NCBI GenBank assembly: GCA_945910005.1
Contig: OX246748.1
Location: 13,820,929-13,884,928 of the forward strand
Length of the DNA stretch: 64,000 bases
Origin: Isoperla grammatica
Taxonomy: Eukaryota > Arthropoda > Insecta > Plecoptera > Perlodidae
Direction: 5' to 3'
In this document: piece by piece, positions 46,601 through 55,200 of the stretch
Layout of the letters: the number at the start of each line of letters is the position of its first letter
How positions within the stretch are numbered: position 1 is the first letter of the stretch
Made by a program: the position numbers and the translations under genes
Notes under the pieces: generated by a model
What the model saw: the letters and a program-made list of their open reading frames with translations, nothing else
Told to the model about the DNA's origin: nothing
The model's database searches: none

Positions 46601-47911
46601 GAAAATGTTATTTTTCCATTCTGGCACGTTTGAAATGCGCGCGTTTTGCGTGTTTTGGCGCCTATTTACCACCAACCCTAACCTCGATTTAAGCCCTTTC
46701 GGGTCACTTTAGGCTATCCAAATTCAGGACTAAACGCGTTTTGATACATTATTTATCAATATTTCATGTTATTATAGCATTTTACGGGGCTAAAATCGAT
46801 TAAAACAATCGTTGAAATACAGTGACCCAACCTCGCATGCCACAATGCATCCCCATATTTCGCGGCTTATAGCACCTATATACGTACATATTTCACACAT
46901 ATTTTTTATTCCATGCAAGCAATGACGTGTTATTTTCAATATAAAATGATTAAGTTTTACCTTTTCTTCAAAAGGATACGGAATATCTGCAAAAGTTCTT
47001 AGCCCCTCGCCGAGGCGGACGAAACAACCCTTACCGGATGGTATATGGGGATGAAACGCGCGGGATTGCGCGCTGCAGAATCGACTCTTAACATTTTTAT
47101 AAATCGACCGCCGTACTATCGAATGTAGAAAACCAAAGCACTTCGTAAAGATAATTATCCAACCTTCCTGATGCATCGTGAAAAACATCGGGAATATCTG
47201 TATTTAAGTTGTTTGGAGCAAGTTAAAGTGGGAGTGTCCGGTTACTGGTCCCCGTCCGGTAATCGGTCCGCCCACCCTACCATGTACAAACCTGGCAATA
47301 AAATGTCATGGATGATGTAATATTCCTCTTCAAAGACCCACCAACAGCCATTGAATTTCACGTCGTACCAGTGGCGCGTGTCTTCAAAGTTGCTGAAGCA
47401 CACTTGCCATAACCCTGGAACCAATTTAACATTAACATTAGCTTCTAGGTTAGGGTAGGCCTATTTGACGTTCCCTGCTAGGCCTAGGCCTAGGTATGCT
47501 AGGGCCTACACTCTATGCGCCTAGGCCTACGCAGGCTAGGGCTAGGGGCCAAAAGGATCAATTATTAGGGCCAAGCCTAGCTAGGGCCTAGGCCTATACC
47601 CACTCATACAAACAAGCTGAATGTGTACGAAACATCGCATGTCTAAGACGAACGCAACAGTTTGTTTTGAAAATGAAGTGATGGCCACGCCTAGGCCTAG
47701 GCCTAGGCCTAGGCTTGACAAGAGAGAGTAGGTTAGATAGGCTAGGCTAGGCCTATGCAATTTAAAACTTACCGATACGTATGAACTTTGGATTCTCTAG
47801 CTGCCCGTCAGTCTCTAACCAATACGGTGTTACAAATGCAATGAAAATAAAGATGAATGCTAAAATTGTAAACGATACGGCGATCAGCCCTGTCTTTGAT
47901 TTGGAACCCAT
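37662..47911 (-). CDS. Claudin-like four-transmembrane protein, gene 3 of the cluster (221 aa, 4 exons)
   Basis: Exons 47911-47773, 47414-47292, 38779-38627 and 37912-37662 join in phase 1 throughout and sum to 666 nt ending in TAG. Start context AAAAATGGG is good. Membrane segment 1 is about residues 8-30. The first loop has W31, G47-L48-W49, C52 and C70, then an acidic EEEYY stretch. Segments 2 and 3 are in exon 3 and segment 4 in exon 4, followed by a basic tail (RVHRIKREHALQQQ). The intron after LLPG and the one after segment 3 match gene 2; the extra intron splits the Gly codon of GLW. Intron 2 is about 8.5 kb because it hosts a 5.6-kb pogo-type transposon plus two MITEs. Upstream (47990-48060) are a TTACGTCA CRE-like site, an ETS-like CTTCCTG and a GCGGGAAA E2F-like site. 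A septate-junction or membrane role is inferred from family. Confidence 0.9.
38154..38300. mobile_element. 147-bp hairpin MITE with TTA duplication in intron 3 of claudin-like gene 3
   Basis: Arms of about 45 bp are almost perfectly complementary: GGTTGGAATTCATAGTCGGC at the left mirrors GCCGACTATGAATTCCAACC at the right. TTA flanks both ends (38151-38153, 38301-38303). The near-perfect arms indicate a recent insertion. It lies between exon 3 (ends 38627) and exon 4 (starts 37912). Confidence 0.8.
39919..40240. mobile_element. 322-bp MITE with TTAA duplication in intron 2 of claudin-like gene 3
   Basis: Left CCAGTTCCGTGGT and right ACCACTGAACTGG are inverted repeats with one mismatch, flanked by TTAA (39915-39918, 40241-40244). 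TTAA is used by piggyBac and Kolobok elements, but the ends do not match the piggyBac copy at 8853-12169, so it is a different family. It is non-coding. Confidence 0.7.
42421..43140. repeat. Four-copy tandem array of about 180 bp within the pogo-type element
   Basis: GGACCTCTAGGCACTAGGTA recurs at 42425, 42600, 42784 and 42970, so periods are 175-186 bp. Copies are nearly identical apart from small indels; the last one is cut short near 43140. Every copy contains a hairpin of TTGATTAAA and TTTAATCAA around a 6-nt loop, and a TAGGCCTA motif. It has no reading frame. Confidence 0.9.
43470..43640 (-). mobile_element. SINE 3' fragment inside the pogo-type element
   Basis: The reverse strand reads the family's 3' half: ATCTTTGATTGGTGCTCACT, GAACACC / GAGCCTACAGGGATCC, GTCCCCCACTG and GAGTGGGTAGACG. 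It has more changes than the copies at 2667 and 14461. Confidence 0.75.
43781..46300 (-). CDS. pogo/Tigger-like transposase with C-terminal PHD-like zinc finger (839 aa, intact)
   Basis: A single uninterrupted frame. Residues 1-50 form a basic psq-type helix-turn-helix (SAESIMKVYAAIESGMSQAK). Residues 60-155 form a CENP-B/Tc5-like second DNA-binding domain. Residues 170-400 are the DDE_1 catalytic domain with FNTDESG (D177), LLLLDGHRSH (D286) and LQPADVGIFRPLK (D322), so all three acidic residues are present with 35 residues between the last two. Residues about 545-680 are a Pro/Ser-rich linker built from 20-residue repeats. Residues about 770-835 carry WTCEACGASW, FPCDTC, YHSGC and QCETC, a PHD-like cysteine/histidine finger. 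An intact frame and catalytic triad suggest a young, possibly still active element or a domesticated gene. It would cut and paste DNA in the nucleus. Confidence 0.9.
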   Translation of the reverse strand: MAPPKRQRKEHSAESIMKVYAAIESGMSQAKACRLYGIPTSTFSDKKLLKTAIGCKLGNDPVFNREEEDLLKKYINEMASRGFPIKIEDLCDSVQEIVESDRRNTPFTEGRPGKSWKKGFLKRNPEIRQRVAESVSKGRAAVSKESLERWFLKLKDYLSGIGESAILEQPERMFNTDESGVLFHTNSGRFLCMGNRTPLATARAKEKEQITVLCTFSAAGTIAPTMIVYKGIRKSVKMHESVAPGFLVSKTESGWMRGETFLEYCEAFHAWLVESKIQLPILLLLDGHRSHLNLEVSKFCANHGIILYCLYPNATHILQPADVGIFRPLKRAWADLIHYYRTKRQMAVTKFMFSHLFALTMATTIHPEIIRNAFRKCGLFPFNPQAVDFSKCLVSNFTGEEEEPTPPKQLASETRAAFDAKSQLEETISPELFEQFLATKETGENWSGDIRAEFLYTTWLAFCKKCTTLSEGEAGIPTDQAADDAGLVAELLIQGQADDLAIQDLDPVDTMEFDVTDPELLEVLKASLETFPSPLPHAYTSSNRPSLDSSEPTPCSSSEPQPVPSPPSSPQPTPCSSSEPQPVPSPPSSPQPTPCSSSEPQPVPSPPSSPQPTPCSSSEHLRSPPSSPQPTNLTFTTPSSSHTNRSFSTPSTSNTPSTSNTPTTSNTSPVLQTTPFRVISHPYARFTPSPTFSKVLAPPSRKASIAKRTNRTALISAVSSDSWIAQEEARLKALDKPKAKAVSVKAKAKTTKKKSAPNPKPIRNALDNDWTCEACGASWYEEDLADVTSVWFPCDTCPAKYHSGCISRDHRLKFNILNVDVAYKNKAFQCETCSPTVSS
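44402..44650 (-). repeat. 60-bp minisatellite inside the transposase gene
   Basis: Three near-identical 60-bp units plus a shorter fourth encode tandem copies of a 20-residue Pro/Ser-rich block (PTPCSSSEPQPVPSPPSSPQ). The units are almost free of point changes, so they have expanded or been homogenised recently. Their multiple-of-three length keeps the frame open. Copy number probably varies between alleles. Confidence 0.9.
47455..47760. repeat. TAGGCCTA-dense cluster in intron 1 of claudin-like gene 3
   Basis: It fills nearly all of the 358-bp intron between exon 1 (47773) and exon 2 (47414). The densest run, around 47690-47715, has four consecutive TAGGCC units. Confidence 0.85.
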
Positions 47912-49131
47912 TTTTGTTGTTACGATACACGGAATTCTGGGACCGATGCCGATGAGAACGAAGTGGAGTGGGAGAAACTTCCGTTATGACTGCCGTTACG
48001 TCACGATATGCACATCCACTTCCTGCGATGCTTTGCGGGAAATTAAAAGCGATTTGCGTTTCATATCACTGATCACGATAATTTGGAGAAAAGAACGGTT
48101 GCTGGCTGCAAAGATAACAATCGTTGATGCATGAGCGAGTTTGTTTACTTTTTCAATTTGCATAGGCTGCTAACAAATACCTTACTAACTATTTGCTGCT
48201 AATTTAGGAAGAGTTCTGGAAAACTACCTTTCCTGTCATGTTCAATGGGCATGGCCAGAGGCCAACGTTATTGGCTACAATTTCTTGCACAGAGGCAGGA
48301 TTTCTTATCTTTCCATGTAAATGTATGGATTTTATTTCGAGAATTATGTATGAGAATTATGAATTATGTTTCGAGTTATATGTTCAGATGCGATTACACG
48401 AAAAACTCAATTTATTACAAAATATATGTAAGCGAAGTGACGTTTGTTTTTAAAAGCAGCTAATACCCATTGGGGGCTATTTTGTACCTATTTTTATGTG
48501 TTGGGTGAAACTGTATTTTATAATAAAATAAATTAACATGGACAAATGTTTGATTTAGTTCTGAATTTAAAAAAATAAATGCAACTTGGATAAACAACAT
48601 TGTCAAAAACGAAAAATAGGTATTTCCATTCACCACAAACTCCTGCTCTGGGCCTGCTACATTGTGGTGGGCAGGTTTATGTGCTAATTGCTGATCCCGA
48701 GAGCTATGCCGGCGGAAGCGTATGCTTCTGGTAGGGCCACCCTAGCCGGACAGGTTGGGGGGGGGGAGGGAGAAGTCAGACAAAAGGCAGTCCGCATCCC
48801 CCTTATTCCTCCCCTTACACTTTTCCTCCCAGCCATTCTACTTGCCTCTTTGCTCCAAACATCTTCATCCTCATATTTCACCCGCAGATCGTCTCAATTA
48901 GCCAAGTTGCAAAAGCCCAAATATCAATCAATCCTGCTCTAGGGCTGGGCATGTGTAAACGACAGTAATATCAGATGTTTCATCATGTTTGTGTTTTCTT
49001 TTTAGAGAATTACTGTCGTATGGCACAATGACTGACGTAGTCTACCAGAGAAAATTCCCACCATTTATACTATTTTGTATCAAGGAATAACTCCCTGATC
49101 CAGGTAATCACAAAAATAATTTTGTTTTCAG

Positions 49132-51238
49132 TTTGGTATGAGCCCACTGACGTAAAGAAGGCTTCAAAACCCTACCAGAGCGAACGATGGGAAAGTTTGA
49201 AATTTGTCTCGCCCAATTTCAACGAATTGAAAATGATGTCACAGGCTATTGGTAAGAATGAAATCGATAACGTTTTATATGGAAATTGAAACTCAATACG
49301 GATTTTTTTTTTACTGGTGAGTGGGAGGAAAGGTACAGAAGGACGACAGCTTACCTGAGAAAGTAGATAGGCCGCTTAGAGAAACATATAGATGAGAAGA
49401 CAAATAAACTGAGACATTTCGGCCAACTAGTGGTCTTGATCACTCAGCGTGAGTAGAAGAAGGGGGCCAACTAGTGGTCTTGATCACTCAGCGTGAGTAG
49501 AAGAACTACTTCTTCTACTCACGCTGAGTGATCAAGACCACTAGTTAGCCGAAATGTCTCAGTTTATTTGTCTCTCATCATCACTCAGCGTGAGTAGAAG
49601 AACTACTTCTTCTACTCACGCTGAGTGATCAAGACCACTAGTTGGCCAAAACATCTCAGTTTATTTGTCTTCTCATCTATATGTTTCATCTATATGAATG
49701 GCTGAAAAGTCATCATCGCATAAGAGGAAAAAAAATATGTTTCTCTAAGCAGCCTATCTACTTTCTCAGGTAAGCTGTCGTCCTTCTGTACCTTTCCCTT
49801 CACTAGAACATGTTTTATCTTGTTCTGAGCTCCAATTAACCCAGCCTTTTGGCCTCTCCAAGTATACACTATATATATAATATATTCAAGTGTGTAATTT
49901 CTCGTGTGATCTTTGGCTTATGACTTTCCCATTATCATTTGTATAGAAACTTAAATAAATAATTTGTGAGCAAATGAAGAGAGATGATATGTAAGTACGT
50001 ATTAGGGAAGGGTCGCTTAAACATGACAGTAGCACTAGTATAATAATGGATAATTTGTTATCTGTGGTAATGTGTAGTTGTATTGTTACAAAATACAGGA
50101 TAGGGCAGACATTGACACTATTAATCACTAACTTTTCACTATTAATTAGAATTACGATGAATAGCTTATGAATTGAATAGGAGGCTGATCCAGCAAATAT
50201 GTGTATTTGTTGAAATACCGTTTCTTTCTTGTTGTGGGAAGTTCAGTTCAGTTTATTATCCTATAGGAATTACAAGATTACAAGATCTAGGGGTTTCCTT
50301 TTTAGAGAACAGTTCATAATGATAATAAAACTTAATACATAATAAATAGTAAATCAATAAAAACAAGTATGAACAAAATCAAATCAAATAGCAACTAAAA
50401 TATGTTATGAACATCAAAATATGACTATGGAAAGAGATAGGATTGAACATTAAAATGTATTCAAATACGTATCAACAAATTGTTCAAATAACCATTAATC
50501 AACTAGCTGTATCAACCGATTAATAAAACTTTTTAATATCTTATTTTTGTCTACAGGTTTACCAGTTAAGATGGAACTTAACATTACGGGGTCAGATATC
50601 GATGCTTTGTTGGAAGAGAGCGTTAGTTTGGGACGAGAGTTGGCAAGACATGGCAACACAGTGGTCATAACCCTTGGGAGTCTGGGTGTCATGGTAACTA
50701 AACTAGACATGCAACAATGTAATACAGACATTTCTCTGTCCAAAATAAATACGCACACGAAATCAGATCAGATCAGAGTAGATTAGTCACCTTACCTCTG
50801 AAATATTTTAATATTTTTGACACAGATTGTACGGAGTGGACTTCCCAACGAACCATTCTACAAGAACGGGCAGCTTATTGCCGACGGACGATCACATATC
50901 ACAGCAAGATTTTACCCAGTACAACGCGAGACGAACTTGGTCAACGTATCTGGAGCAGGAGATTGGTAAGAATAAAATATAATTTATTGTGTGCATGTGC
51001 GTGTGTAATGTACAGAGCAGTTTAAAATATAATACCAGTATATATAATACCAATATATACCAGTACTGACGAATTTCTCTAAAACATAAGTTAGGTAACT
51101 TGCATGAATAAATTAGAAATTGATTAAAGTCCAACTTCCAAAGACTGCTCAAACCAAGTCAATGAGTAATGAGATGATAACTCAAATGTGTATTGTCCTC
51201 CGTTGTAAATCAGTTTTTATAACTGTCTAGGGTAGACA

Positions 51239-51286
<48 letters not shown>

Positions 51287-51673
51287 ATATGCATGGTCAT
51301 ATAGTTGGTTAAATTATTATAGCTATTATGTAGCTAATACTAATTAGCTATGATAATGTATGTGATGTAACACATTATGTCATCTTTTCATCATGCATGT
51401 CATAGTGTTTAGAAGCATTATTAGTGTTCATGACTCTCAATGGTCTACAAAACCTTTCTGAAAAGAGTTGTTTTATGACTGACTTTCACTAACTTTCCAT
51501 CTTGCAGTTTTGCTTCTGGCTTCATAATGTCGATGTTACGCGGCCGGACGGAAGCCGAGTGTGTTTCGTGTGGATTTGCCGCCTCGTTGTCAGCGCTGCA
51601 ATCCATATCGGCGGTGCCCCAAACGCTGACAGCCGGTGATCCCACAGAGGCAACCTACAGGAGTGTGCTGTAG
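49132..51673 (+). CDS. PfkB-family kinase, C-terminal part only (pseudouridine-kinase-like)
   Basis: Exons 49132-49251, 50557-50693, 50826-50965 and 51508-51673 splice in frame (563 nt, about 187 residues, stop TAG). Seen in order are WYEPTD, FVSPNFNEL, an ITLGSLGVM strand and VSGAGDCFASGF. The last is PfkB signature 2, whose GAGD aspartate is the catalytic base. The gene ends about 50 residues after it. The WYEPTD / SPN-x-NEL combination is typical of the pseudouridine kinase domain found in eukaryotes fused to a pseudouridine-5'-phosphate glycosidase. The reaction would be ATP-dependent phosphorylation of pseudouridine or a related nucleoside (inference). The first exon starts at a splice acceptor and needs an upstream donor in phase 1. 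I find no N-terminal PfkB exon and no glycosidase domain upstream. It is either a 5'-truncated copy, a gene with distant upstream exons, or an assembly break. Confidence 0.75.
49313..49806. repeat. Complex foldback repeat in an intron of the PfkB-like gene
   Basis: The outer arms (about 49313-49420 and 49645-49806) are inverted copies around GGTACAGAAGGACGACAGCT and AAAGTAGATAGGC. Between them, the core TGGTCTTGATCACTCAGCGT plus GAGTAGAAGAA is present five times in alternating orientation, giving perfect inner hairpins. The AACTACTTCTTCTACTCACG junctions are exact palindromes. Confidence 0.85.
51190..51290 (+). repeat. Diverged SINE tail ending in a (TAAA)n microsatellite
   Basis: CTCCGTTGTAAATCAGTTTT followed by AACTGTCTAGGGTAGACAT matches the last 50 bp of the SINE family. 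It then runs into about 12 TAAA units (51240-51288). It sits in the last intron of the PfkB-like gene. Confidence 0.7.
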
Positions 51674-51756
51674 ACGTAATCACAAGAGTATCTCTAGCTT
51701 TGTCCACCTGTCTTACACTGACCGGTGTAGTAAAGCGTCTTACACGTGCTAAATAG

Positions 51757-52234
51757 TAGGGATGACATCGGGTATCCGGGTTACCCGAATCCAAAAGTTA
51801 CCCGAATCCGTTCTAAGGATTCGAATCTTGTTCAGGTTCACTTTTAGTTGTGCTCGCTATGTGCTAAGGGCGTATCTCAAATCTCTATTTTGGCCTGCTT
51901 CGCCTACCTCGCCAACTAAAACAACAATTACCAATTGTTATTAATTGTTCCTAATTGTTAAGTTAGTCGGCTACGCTAGTCGACTAGCGAAAAACATCAA
52001 TTTGAGACACAGCCTAAGTCACACAACCCACACAGTGAAACGTGTTCCGTTCAAGGGTGAAATCGAAAATAAAACAGACCCATTTTTTTTCGGTCAGTCG
52101 TGGTAGGGATGTCAATGTCCATAGCCTTCAAATAACATGTTGAGCTACGTGATTTACACTTCTAGGATTCGGGTTACCCGAATCCTTGAGGAGCTGGAAT
52201 CGAATCCAGATTTTACTACCCGATGTCATCCCTA
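51757..52234. mobile_element. hAT-type MITE, 478 bp, with a nested Harbinger-like MITE
   Basis: Termini TAGGGATGACATCGGGTA and reverse complement are flanked by CTAAATAG (51749-51756, 52235-52242). It shares subterminal CCGGGTTACCCGAATCC with the copy at 35071. A 147-bp element (51868-52014) is inserted inside. It lies about 80 bp downstream of the stop codon of the PfkB-like gene, so it may be in its 3' UTR. Confidence 0.9.
51868..52014. mobile_element. PIF/Harbinger-like MITE nested in a hAT MITE
   Basis: It runs from GGGCGTATCTCAA to TTGAGACACAGCC (imperfect inverted ends), with TAA on each side (51865-51867, 52015-52017). A second copy stands alone at 34119-34259, which fixes its boundaries. 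A 3-bp TWA duplication is typical of PIF/Harbinger; the superfamily is inferred from that alone. Confidence 0.75.
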
Positions 52235-52242
52235 CTAAATAG

Positions 52243-55200
52243 CAAGTGTAAAAATCTCCTGCACTGGCTACACTATTTTAGTTGTGTATTTGTGTGTGTT
52301 ATAATTACAGAAGAATGCTGTATGTTTCAAATATTTACACTGACTTACACAGGTACAAAAGAATGACTAACTACTTACACAGACATATACTAGTGTGAAG
52401 TGTAGGCCAGGCAAACGAAGCTGAAATGTATCCAGGAGCAAAGCTTGTATAGTAGGCACATAGACCAGCTTGCGCACAGCTGCTTCCCCGTGACAATAGC
52501 ACGCGTAATGGACAAATAGTTTACATACATTGTAACATTGCATTTATTAGTGTATGGTTGTAAGGTTTTGGTTCACCTTTAACATTATAAAAAATACCTG
52601 AATTTGTTTAACAATTGATGTTTTCTAAATGGTAAAATTGAGATCCATGTACCATAGTAATTTAAAACAGGGAGATATCATTGCTATATGTAAATATGGT
52701 GGAAACATTACATATTCTTATTTGGAAAGGATAAATTAGGCCTGGCTAGAAGATTGGTCCATGCATTTATGTCGATTTTCTTAAAGTATGCATAAACATG
52801 TACCGCAATGCTAGGACGCAGGAACTATATGTATGTGTGTGTATCTTTTGTTGCAAGAGCAGTGGTCGAGATTTACTCCTGGATACGTTCGTATACCTTT
52901 ATATCACCCTGGAATAAACACTTTCAGGTACTTCTTTTAAACATTCAATGGATTCGTCACATAAAGAAATGAAAATGTGTTAAAAGTAGACTTTTTGAGA
53001 TGGGTTCAATCAAACAACTCGCACGTTGTTTTCAACAAGAGAACTGCGTATGGTGTGCGATGTCTAGGCCGAGTGACGACGTCCAATCAACACTCACGGT
53101 AATGTAGCGCAACAATGAGCTGACTCAACCGTGCAACAAGTCTCACGCTATCGTGTGCAAGCGTACTCATCCTCAGTCGTCTACAACGGGTATCGGTGGA
53201 CAATGGCTCTTTTTAAACTTTATATATTCTTTATTTTAACACTTTTCTGGTGCAGAAGTAAACCAGTTGCAGGGAACAAACAATTCATTCAGTATACATA
53301 CAATTAAAATGTTACCTGTACCTTTAATAAAAAGCATTATTTTTAAAACAATAACAATGATTAAATTGTTTCATTAAGGGGTAAACAGAATCCTCTCCTA
53401 GTAGTGGATATTATCCAAACCAATGTCCCCTCATTCATAGTTGTAGCTTCATCATTACACCATTTCCCACACAAATGAACTTTGTACGGTAACCCTAACA
53501 TGGAAGGTTAAGGGACTCATCGTGTGTTACTCCAGTGGCATCATACGGGCGCACTTCGTAACCAATCACATCGACAGCTCCCTGGGTGCAAGAGCCAATC
53601 CTATGTGGGCCGAAATTAAATGTTAGAAGGCACAAAACATCGTGGTCATCCGTGCCTATAAATGCTGTACACTACTGGAATTGCTGTCCGTCACCGAGTT
53701 GAGAGAATTGGCTAAATATTGTCATTAATAAATAATAATTATACCAAATGGAATACAACCACAAAAGCAAGGTTCTGTGAAACTGAGACTTCTGTATCCC
53801 AATTAAGTAACAATAATAATTAGCCAGTCATATTAGAACCAGAAATCACTTGACTGCACTAGGCAACAGCATCGGCACAGGTTTTACGAGGTATGTTTCA
53901 GTGCATTTATGACCGTGGAAAACACAATTTTTAGTTCAAATAATAATGTAATGCAGTTTACCATAGTACATATTTGCAATATGCATTGTTTAATAACTAG
54001 AATAGAAAATTTGTACATTATATTAAATATTTCTATTAACAACATTCTTTGTTCACAATGGATAACATAATATTTATTGTGAATAATTATACACTCTATT
54101 ACCTGTAACTTATTAACATGTCAACCAAACAAGACACAAAATTCAATGAAATATAGTAAGATATTGTATTGGAATTCTGCATTCATAAGTGGCGATAAAA
54201 ACCACTCCCAAAAATATAAACTTACGAATGGCACGTAAAAATGGTTTCTGTTTAAACTTTCAAGCATAGATTCAAATATTGTATCTACTTCTACCAATGT
54301 ATTGACATTCTTGTGATAAATAACGAAATAGGTAGAACAAATTTAAGAATGGATAATGGATATACGTACAAGTACAGTACAGTAGTATGTTTTCCTGTAG
54401 CCTATGTTCTTTTTACACATAATATCATTATTGTTTAGTAAGTAATAGGGGGACATCTCATATTTATCCAAAATAATACATTCAGCCTATATTGCCTCTT
54501 ATGGTAGTATGATTTTAAAGCTAATATAGTACGTACAGTATGTAGATAACAAATACAATGTTGGCTGTACAGTAAATGGGAGGCAAGCTTCTCATGTCGA
54601 GCAGAGTTTAATTCCGTAAGAGCTTACTGGGGCAGTCTCTTATCTTGTTCAGCCCAACAGAAGTGCTGCATGTAAGTTAAGTTTACAATTACAAGTATTG
54701 ACATACCGGGTAATGCAGCGACATAATGTCTGTGGATGGGAAAGCTAAGACTGATTCACAATTGAAATAAGAATAATTGTTCTACTGAAATAGCAGTCGA
54801 GTTCAAGCAAATTGGAATAAACAATAACAAGGCTGTGGTTCGTATGTCACAGTCACAGTGCCTTGAAACAGGTCGGTAGACATAAGAAATAAATACAATC
54901 CTTATTTCAACCTCCATGAAACACCTTAGGCCTATGATGAACCAATCAAAAAGCAGAAGAGACGGCGTACGCGGTACATCAAAACAGAAATATTGGTAGG
55001 GTATTGGATATGTTGTTGAAATCAATGAAAGTAAGTGCCGGTATACAAAGCGAGTTTCACACCTAAAGTAAGGTAGGCCTACTTTATAAAATGGTATTAT
55101 CATGATAACAGGGAATGATACCTCTACGTCAAAAACCGCAGGAAATTCTAATTTTTAAATTATGTCTCAAGAATGGACTTCGAGATCAAAAATCTGAATC

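Larger units (their letters stand above)
41658..47277 (-). mobile_element. pogo/Tigger-type DNA transposon, 5.6 kb, in intron 2 of claudin-like gene 3
   Basis: The first 25 bp (GGGTGCGCGCACCGATTAGC and on) match the inverted last 25 bp (GGGTGGGCGGACCGATTACC and on) at 22 positions. Each end is flanked by TA (41656-41657, 47278-47279), the Tc1/mariner/pogo target site. Further CCGGACGG-like copies near both ends look like subterminal transposase sites. Inside are the 839-aa transposase on the minus strand, a four-copy tandem array (42421-43140) and a SINE fragment (43470-43640). It lies in the same orientation as its host gene, and its right end is about 14 bp inside the intron from exon 2. 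Confidence 0.75.

Noticed and set aside
48650..48950. Upstream exon of the PfkB-like gene (frame with AYASGRATLAGQV)
   Set aside because: No kinase motif, low-complexity Pro/Leu sequence and an adjacent poly-G run; looks like a repeat fragment.
49040..49102. Exon ending CCAG/GTAATC just before the first PfkB-like exon
   Set aside because: The donor and phase would fit, but a TAA lies in frame a few codons upstream and no acceptor leaves a plausible exon.
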